64,000 nucleotides of DNA from Macrophomina tecta (Eukaryota > Ascomycota > Dothideomycetes > Botryosphaeriales > Botryosphaeriaceae): contig JAKSGN010000027.1 in the NCBI GenBank assembly GCA_024180945.1, positions 124,001 to 188,000 on the forward strand, in the 5' to 3' direction. Both the position numbers and the translations under genes were made by a program. Below the pieces are notes generated by a model, which was not told the DNA's origin, searched no databases, and saw nothing but the letters and a program-made list of their open reading frames with translations. Shown here in pieces: positions 58,900 through 64,000 of this stretch (position 1 is the stretch's first letter; each line of letters begins with the position of its first letter).

Positions 58900-61800
58900 C
58901 TAATTAATATAAGATTAAGCGAAAACTTTATCTATAATAAACTTATATAGAAGATAAATATTTTCTATTATAAGAAGTAGAAGCCGTATCCTCTTAGTAG
59001 ATTTAATAAATTCTAAGTAGCCTACGAAGAAGGCTAGATAAAGATAAAAATAAAAAAAATAACCCTCTAAATTAAGAACTATTAGAAATAGATTTTTCTT
59101 AACGTTTAATATATTTCTAGATATAATATTATTCTAGGTATATCCTAGATTCGAATATAGAAACCTATCTTCGACTTTAATAAAAAAGACGAAATAATCT
59201 TCTAGAAAAAGATTAATAACCTTTTATAAAAATTCGATTTATATATAAAAAATAAGTTAATAAATACCCTATAGTAACTCTTATCTACTATAAATTAGAA
59301 AGTAGCTAGTATAAGGTCTAAATATAGTAACTATATAGGCGACTCCGATAATAGTATAAGTTAGAACTAGGACTATAACGTAGAAGGCGAAGCCTTCTTA
59401 GTAAAATATAATTTTATCGCAGGAATAAGCCCTATTAAGCGAAATAATACCCTTAAATTATTAGAAGAAACGTAAGACTTAAATAATAATATAAGGCCTA
59501 GTAATGGTAATATTAATAGTAATCTTAAAAAAGGCCTAAGATAGAACTAGAACTATAGTATATAAAATATCGCCTTCTCGGTAAAATATAGCGCCTTAAG
59601 CGGAATAAGTTCTACCGAGTTAAGTATTTCTAAAAATTAGGTATAATATTTATTACGAAGAACTACGTAGAGAAAGTGTAAAACTAAAAGTAAGGCTTCG
59701 CGAAAGTAATTAGTAGCTATAGAACCTTTCGTAGATATATAATAATTTTAAAAGAGATATTTAGGTATATATAACGCTAAGAATAATAGGTCTATCTTAT
59801 ATATATTAAACCCTTACCGGCGGTGTAATAGAGAGCACTAGCTAGGGCCTAATAAAAAAGACTAAAGAATAAGAACTATCTAACTTCTATTAAAGAAGAT
59901 AATTCTATAAGAATTAAGAAAGAATAATACAATAGTTTAGAGATATAGTAATAACTATAAGAAATATCTCTAATTCTAGAAATAGAAATAGTATCTAAAG
60001 AGTATTAGAACTTAGTTACTATTTATTAAGAAAGAGAAAAGGAAGACTTACTAAAATATTAACTATAGAACTACGAGATTCTACTTAAACTAGAAATAAA
60101 ACTAACTTATAAGTCTATCTACTTCTTATTAAAGAAGAAAATAGAGGCCTTAAAAAAATATATTAAAAAAAATCTTAAACAAGAATATATTCGACTATTA
60201 ATATTATTAGCCGGATATTTAATCCTCTTTATTTTTAAGAAGAATAGTAAGTTACGCCTCTACATCGACTATTAATAGCTTAACGATATTATAATTAAGA
60301 ACTAATACTCTCTTCTACGTATTAATAAGCTCTAGAATAAGTTAGAAAATATAAAGTACTTTATAAAATTAAACCTTAGAAAAGGTTATTACTTAGTTAA
60401 AATTAAAGAAGAAGAAGAATAGAAAATAGTCTTTAAAATAAGGCTAGAACTCTACGAGTATACGATAATACTATTTAGGCTTACTAACGTGCTAGTAATA
60501 TTCTAGTTACTCGTTAACGATACGCTACGCGAATACTTAAATATCTTTTATCTAGTCTATCTTAACGATATTCTTATCTTCTTAGAAATACTAGAGGAAT
60601 ATAAAAAGTATATTAGAAAAGTCCTAAAAGCCCTCTAAGCTAAAAATCTAACTATCGCACCTAATAAGTGCGAGTAGTACGTATAAAGAATAGAATTTTT
60701 AGATTTTATTATTACCCCTAAATATATTAGTATAAACGACTCGAAACTAGATTCTATTAGAGAATAGCTAGTATTAAAGACGATTAAGAAAGTATAGTTC
60801 TTTCTTAGATTCGCAAACTTCTATAGAAAGTTTATCTAGAACTATTTAAAGGTTATAAAATCTTTAACGCGACTTATCTAGAAGGAGTATAGCTTCTAAT
60901 AGAAAAATAATTAGTAGTAAGCCTTTAATTCACTAAAGAGAATATTTTACAAAGCACCCATCTTAGAAATATATAATTTCGATAAACTAATTAAAGTAGA
61001 AACTAATATGTTAGAATTCGCCCTAGAAGTATATCTTAGCTAGCCTAATAATAAAGGTAGATAGTATTTAATCGCGTTTTACTCTAAAAAGTTTACCCTA
61101 GTAGAGCTTAATTATAATACGTATAATAAGAAACTCTTAGCTATTATCTTAGTATTTAAGCACTAGAGATACTACCTAGAAGAAGCTAAATAGTAAATAA
61201 TAGTATATTATAACTATTAGAATCTTACGCGCTTTACTATAACTAAGAAGCTAAACTAACGATAAATTCGCTAGTTATAAGAATTAGCATTCTATAATTT
61301 TAAGATTACATATAGAAAAGGTATAGATAACGCCGCCGCTAACGCGCTTAGTAGAAGAATAGACTATATAGAAGAAAGAATTAAGCTATAACCTATAGTA
61401 TTATAGTAGATAAGCGATAAATCGCTTATTTTTACTAGATAGTCTTTTCTAATGCTTCGCATCGAGTTAAACCCGTGGCATTAGAAGATCTAAGAAGTAT
61501 ACGCTTAGAACTTCTTTACATAGAAATTTTTAGCGCTTAAGAATAACCCGTATATTACTTAAGATAGAGAAGAAATGCTTCTTTTTAAAGAATTAATCTA
61601 TATTCTAATAAAACTATAAGAAGTACTCGTTAAGGATATATATATAGTACCTACGTATAGATATTAGGGTATTAATAAAATAACCGAGAGGATTATATAA
61701 AACTTCTATTTTCTAGAATTATAAAAGATGGTCTAGCGTATAGTTTCGTAATACGATCTTTATATCTAAGGTAAAGCTATAATATACGCTTTATATAAAT

Positions 61801-61990
61801 ATTTATAACCCCTAGAAGCTCTAGAATAACTATAGTAATAGATTATGCTAGACTTTATTATAAAGCTACTAAGGTCTAGAAATCCGCTTATAGAAGTTAA
61901 ATTCGACTCGATTTTAGTCTTTATTAATAGACTTATAAAGTACGCTTACTTCTTACCCTATCTAGAAGTATTAAATATAGAGTAGCTAGC
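58900..61990 (+). pseudogene. Gypsy pol remnant (element H), truncated in integrase
   Basis: The plus-strand frame, with TAG/TAA at Gln positions, shows reverse transcriptase (about 60060-60860) with Y-L-N-D-I-L-I-F at 60559-60590, F-L-R-F-A-N-F-Y near 60800, RNase H (about 60990-61350, ending A-A-A-N-A-L-S-R), and the start of integrase (about 61660-61990) with R-I-V-S-Q-Y-D-L-Y, whose last two residues replace the zinc Cys and neighbours. Sequence before 59900 is gag/protease-like but weak. The frame ends abruptly at the LTR at 61991, and the rest of integrase is missing. It is related to but distinct from elements A and B. RIP damage is moderate. Confidence 0.7.
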
Positions 61991-62527
61991 TGTTAGGACA
62001 ATAGGCCCTGGCATACCCTTAGGGTACTTATACCGTGCGTTCCACGTGCTTATCACGTGCTACGCACGGGCCCCCAGTATATAACGCCACCAAGGGGTGA
62101 ATCCTGTACTACTAAGGATTCGCACCTAAGAATATACGACTCTTCTGAAGGCTCCCTGCTTATAACCAGCCCATTTGCTCACATCTATATGCTCTCGCCT
62201 AGGTAAATATAGATTAAATAGATTAAACCTCTTTAATCCCTATAATCTGTCCCCTATAGAAATAGATTAATAGAATTAATACTAGATTATAGACCTCTTC
62301 TACGTATATATAAACCATACTCTTTAGATAGCTTTGACCTCCGTGGTTAACTTTAATAATAGAATTTAGACTCTATTAGTAACACGGCCTTCGCACGTAG
62401 TGCTTAGTCTTATTACGTGTTCGACTTGCTCTTACCCTCTTCTTATACCCACTTAAGAAAACCCCCTCGATAGGTTTTCTCCCTCTTTGGTGTTTGGATC
62501 CTTAGAGGTAGAGGCCCGCTCGTTACA
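61991..62527 (+). repeat. Well preserved LTR (family 3)
   Basis: 537 bp from TGTTAGGACAATAGGCCC to GCTCGTTACA, with canonical TG...CA ends, nearly free of RIP. Flanking 5-mers CTAGC and AATCA do not match, and no polypurine tract precedes it, so it is neither a clean solo LTR nor an ordinary 3' LTR. Mutated relatives are at 300-496 (first part) and 44140-44413 (second part). It forms the boundary to non-repetitive DNA. Confidence 0.8.
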
Positions 62528-62544
62528 AATCACCTTTATCCTAG

Positions 62545-62736
62545 TTACGGAAGACGGCGGATCAGAAGGTCCCCCTTAGTGCCCCTCTCCCTTTCCTCAT
62601 GCCACTCATCAATTACACCGTTGATCGTGTCATTTGAGAACCCCCGACACCAATCGGGCAGGCAGTCACACCGATAACACAAAGCAGGTAGCTCGCTAGC
62701 CAGGAACATCAACAATTGATCATCACTCAAGCTCAT
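62545..62736 (-). CDS. Small hypothetical protein (63 aa), doubtful
   Basis: ATG 62736 to TAA 62545, beginning M-S-L-S-D-D-Q-L-L-M-F-L. It is acidic, with four Cys (CYRCDC...WC) and a charged C-terminal part (E-E-R-E-R). It is in normal-composition DNA and its stop lies 17 bp from the LTR. It could be a real short gene, the last exon of a longer gene, or chance. No family recognised. Confidence 0.28.
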   Translation of the reverse strand: MSLSDDQLLMFLASELPALCYRCDCLPDWCRGFSNDTINGVIDEWHEERERGTKGDLLIRRLP

Positions 62737-63831
62737 CTCGATTGGCTTGCTCCCGGGTTCAGTTAAAACCCCACCAAATCATCAGAAAAACCCAACAGTA
62801 TCTTATTAGATAGGGTGGTGCGCAGGCCACGCCGCGTGTAGCAGAGGTCGCTATCTATTTCAATATCATGATAATATCCAACGTGTCCCAGACACTATCT
62901 ATGACTGAGTAGCTTATTTATTGGACTCGCGGAAGTGTCATGCGAACAAGTTTATAAGCAGAAAAACTATATCGAACTCTTTGAGATGTTCAGCCGGTCC
63001 CATTCAAAACATTATTCTGGCCCAGCTAGCCCTTGCCGGACCAGAGTACAGTCTCTCATCAAGTTCGCACAATGCTGTGCTGAAAGGCCTGTTTTAGATC
63101 CAGCTATTACGAATGCTCTCTAAAGAGACGTAACCGATTGGCGAGCCTCCTTGTGAGCCATTGACGCCTTTTTCGTAATCTAAAGCTCTGAAAATATCCA
63201 AGTGGACTGTGACTTTTCAACTGACTCACCGAGCCGTGGGTCATGGATTATCATAGATTCCAGAACTACGTAATTTATGTATGTACCATGGCATACAATA
63301 TGGCATCTCATACCTCAGTTCCGGCCACCAAAGGCTTAAAATTTAACTCCCCTAGCGTTACACCGCTAGTCAAGGATCGAGGCTCGATATGAAGAATACA
63401 TGATGTTATCATACGTCGTTACTGCTCATTCAAGCAAATGGGATAATGCTGAGCGCCGTAGCCAGATCCAGGCCTCCGTCCCACACTGATTTAGTCTAGC
63501 TCGTATTTGCTTGGCGGCTCCGCGCATGCTCGCAATCAGACTCAACTCTGTATCGAGCTGACTTCAATCCCTCTGTGTGGCTACACACAGGCGAGAGAAT
63601 GTGGAATATTTCTGTGGTGCAGAAATGGCATGCCGAAGTTGCTGAAATTTGCTCTTACGCTGCTTCACCTGAAATTCACCACGAGGTTCAGTGTGAAGAT
63701 ATTAGAAAGTTGTTCTTTTAAGTGGCTGAGTGGGAACTAGGAGAAGCGAGGGTCCTTTTCATGAAGTGTTTCCGGATCAAGATACAACGCCTTGGATGCA
63801 CAGGGTGATCAATCAGCAATGCGCTACGATG
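62737..63831. other. Non-repetitive DNA, no convincing gene
   Basis: Balanced composition without RIP signs. A 62-codon ORF on the plus strand (62935-63123, Cys/Ser/Lys-rich) and a 77-codon one (63507-63740) are open, but neither shows a domain or clear coding character. They may be chance or decayed exons. Confidence 0.35.
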
Positions 63832-64000
63832 CTAAGACAATTCGACGAAGTCTCCACGGTGCATGAGCAAGTTTGGTCCCCCTGCCATACCCTGCGTCCA
63901 CACGGGTCTGAACACCATGTCCTCTGTCTGATATTTAAGAGTAATGTACTGGGATGGGCCTATGAAGTTACCAAGAACTGTCATGAAGTGAAAAATTTGG
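63832..64000 (-). CDS. Possible 3' end of a gene running off the window
   Basis: The minus strand is open from the window edge for about 56 codons to TAG 63832-63834. The residues look protein-like (F-M-T-V-L-G-N-F-I-G-P-S-Q-Y, then G-G-P-N-L-L-M-H-R-G-D-F). There is no recognised family. The start is beyond 64000. It is equally possible that this is chance openness. Confidence 0.3.
   Translation of the reverse strand, partial: QIFHFMTVLGNFIGPSQYITLKYQTEDMVFRPVWTQGMAGGPNLLMHRGDFVELS

Overview
This window looks like a transposon-rich, RIP-mutated (repeat-induced point mutation) block from a filamentous ascomycete (Pezizomycotina) genome. Most of it is extremely rich in TA dinucleotides. Retroelement reading frames can still be followed, but they are peppered with TAG/TAA where Gln or Trp codons are expected, and TE copies differ mainly by C-to-T and G-to-A changes. 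The few intact genes have 56-80 nt GT-AG introns. I cannot name the species.

Layout. 1-1775: old repeat debris. 1776-10088: complete but heavily mutated Ty3/Gypsy chromovirus (family 1) with 778-bp LTRs and a 5-bp duplication. 10108-24080: an older Gypsy of another type (family 2), interrupted by a family 1 solo LTR (15797-16591) and by a younger, less mutated Ty1/Copia element (17187-22977). 25176-40863: a second family 1 copy on the minus strand, split by a nested chromovirus (element B, 32165-39506) with a matching CTTTT duplication. 40864-43106: truncated third family 1 copy. 43107-45490: rearranged repeats and a Gypsy LTR plus gag remnant.

45500-50720 is a GC-richer island with real genes. 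It holds an intact three-exon L-lactate dehydrogenase gene (minus strand), diverging over 1.47 kb from an intact five-exon aquaporin gene (plus strand), followed by a decayed bHLH transcription factor gene. The divergent enzyme-channel pair beside a dead regulator is the most interesting host feature; a role in making and releasing lactate is my inference.

After the island come a Copia solo LTR (50726-50945, GGTTA duplication), two Fot1/pogo-like DNA transposons (51082-52938, wrecked; 54658-56510, with perfect 54-bp inverted repeats but five in-frame TAG codons), an element-B-like LTR pair, a long unidentified decayed ORF ending in a 21-base A run, a Gypsy pol remnant, and a well preserved LTR (61991-62527). 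From 62528 the sequence has ordinary composition and contains at most small or partial genes.

The two chromovirus families carry coiled-coil-like ORFs antisense to pol between the chromodomain and the 3' LTR. I regard these as the most unusual retroelement feature here. Coordinates of element ends that have target duplications are exact to the base as read; limits of mutated ORFs are approximate.
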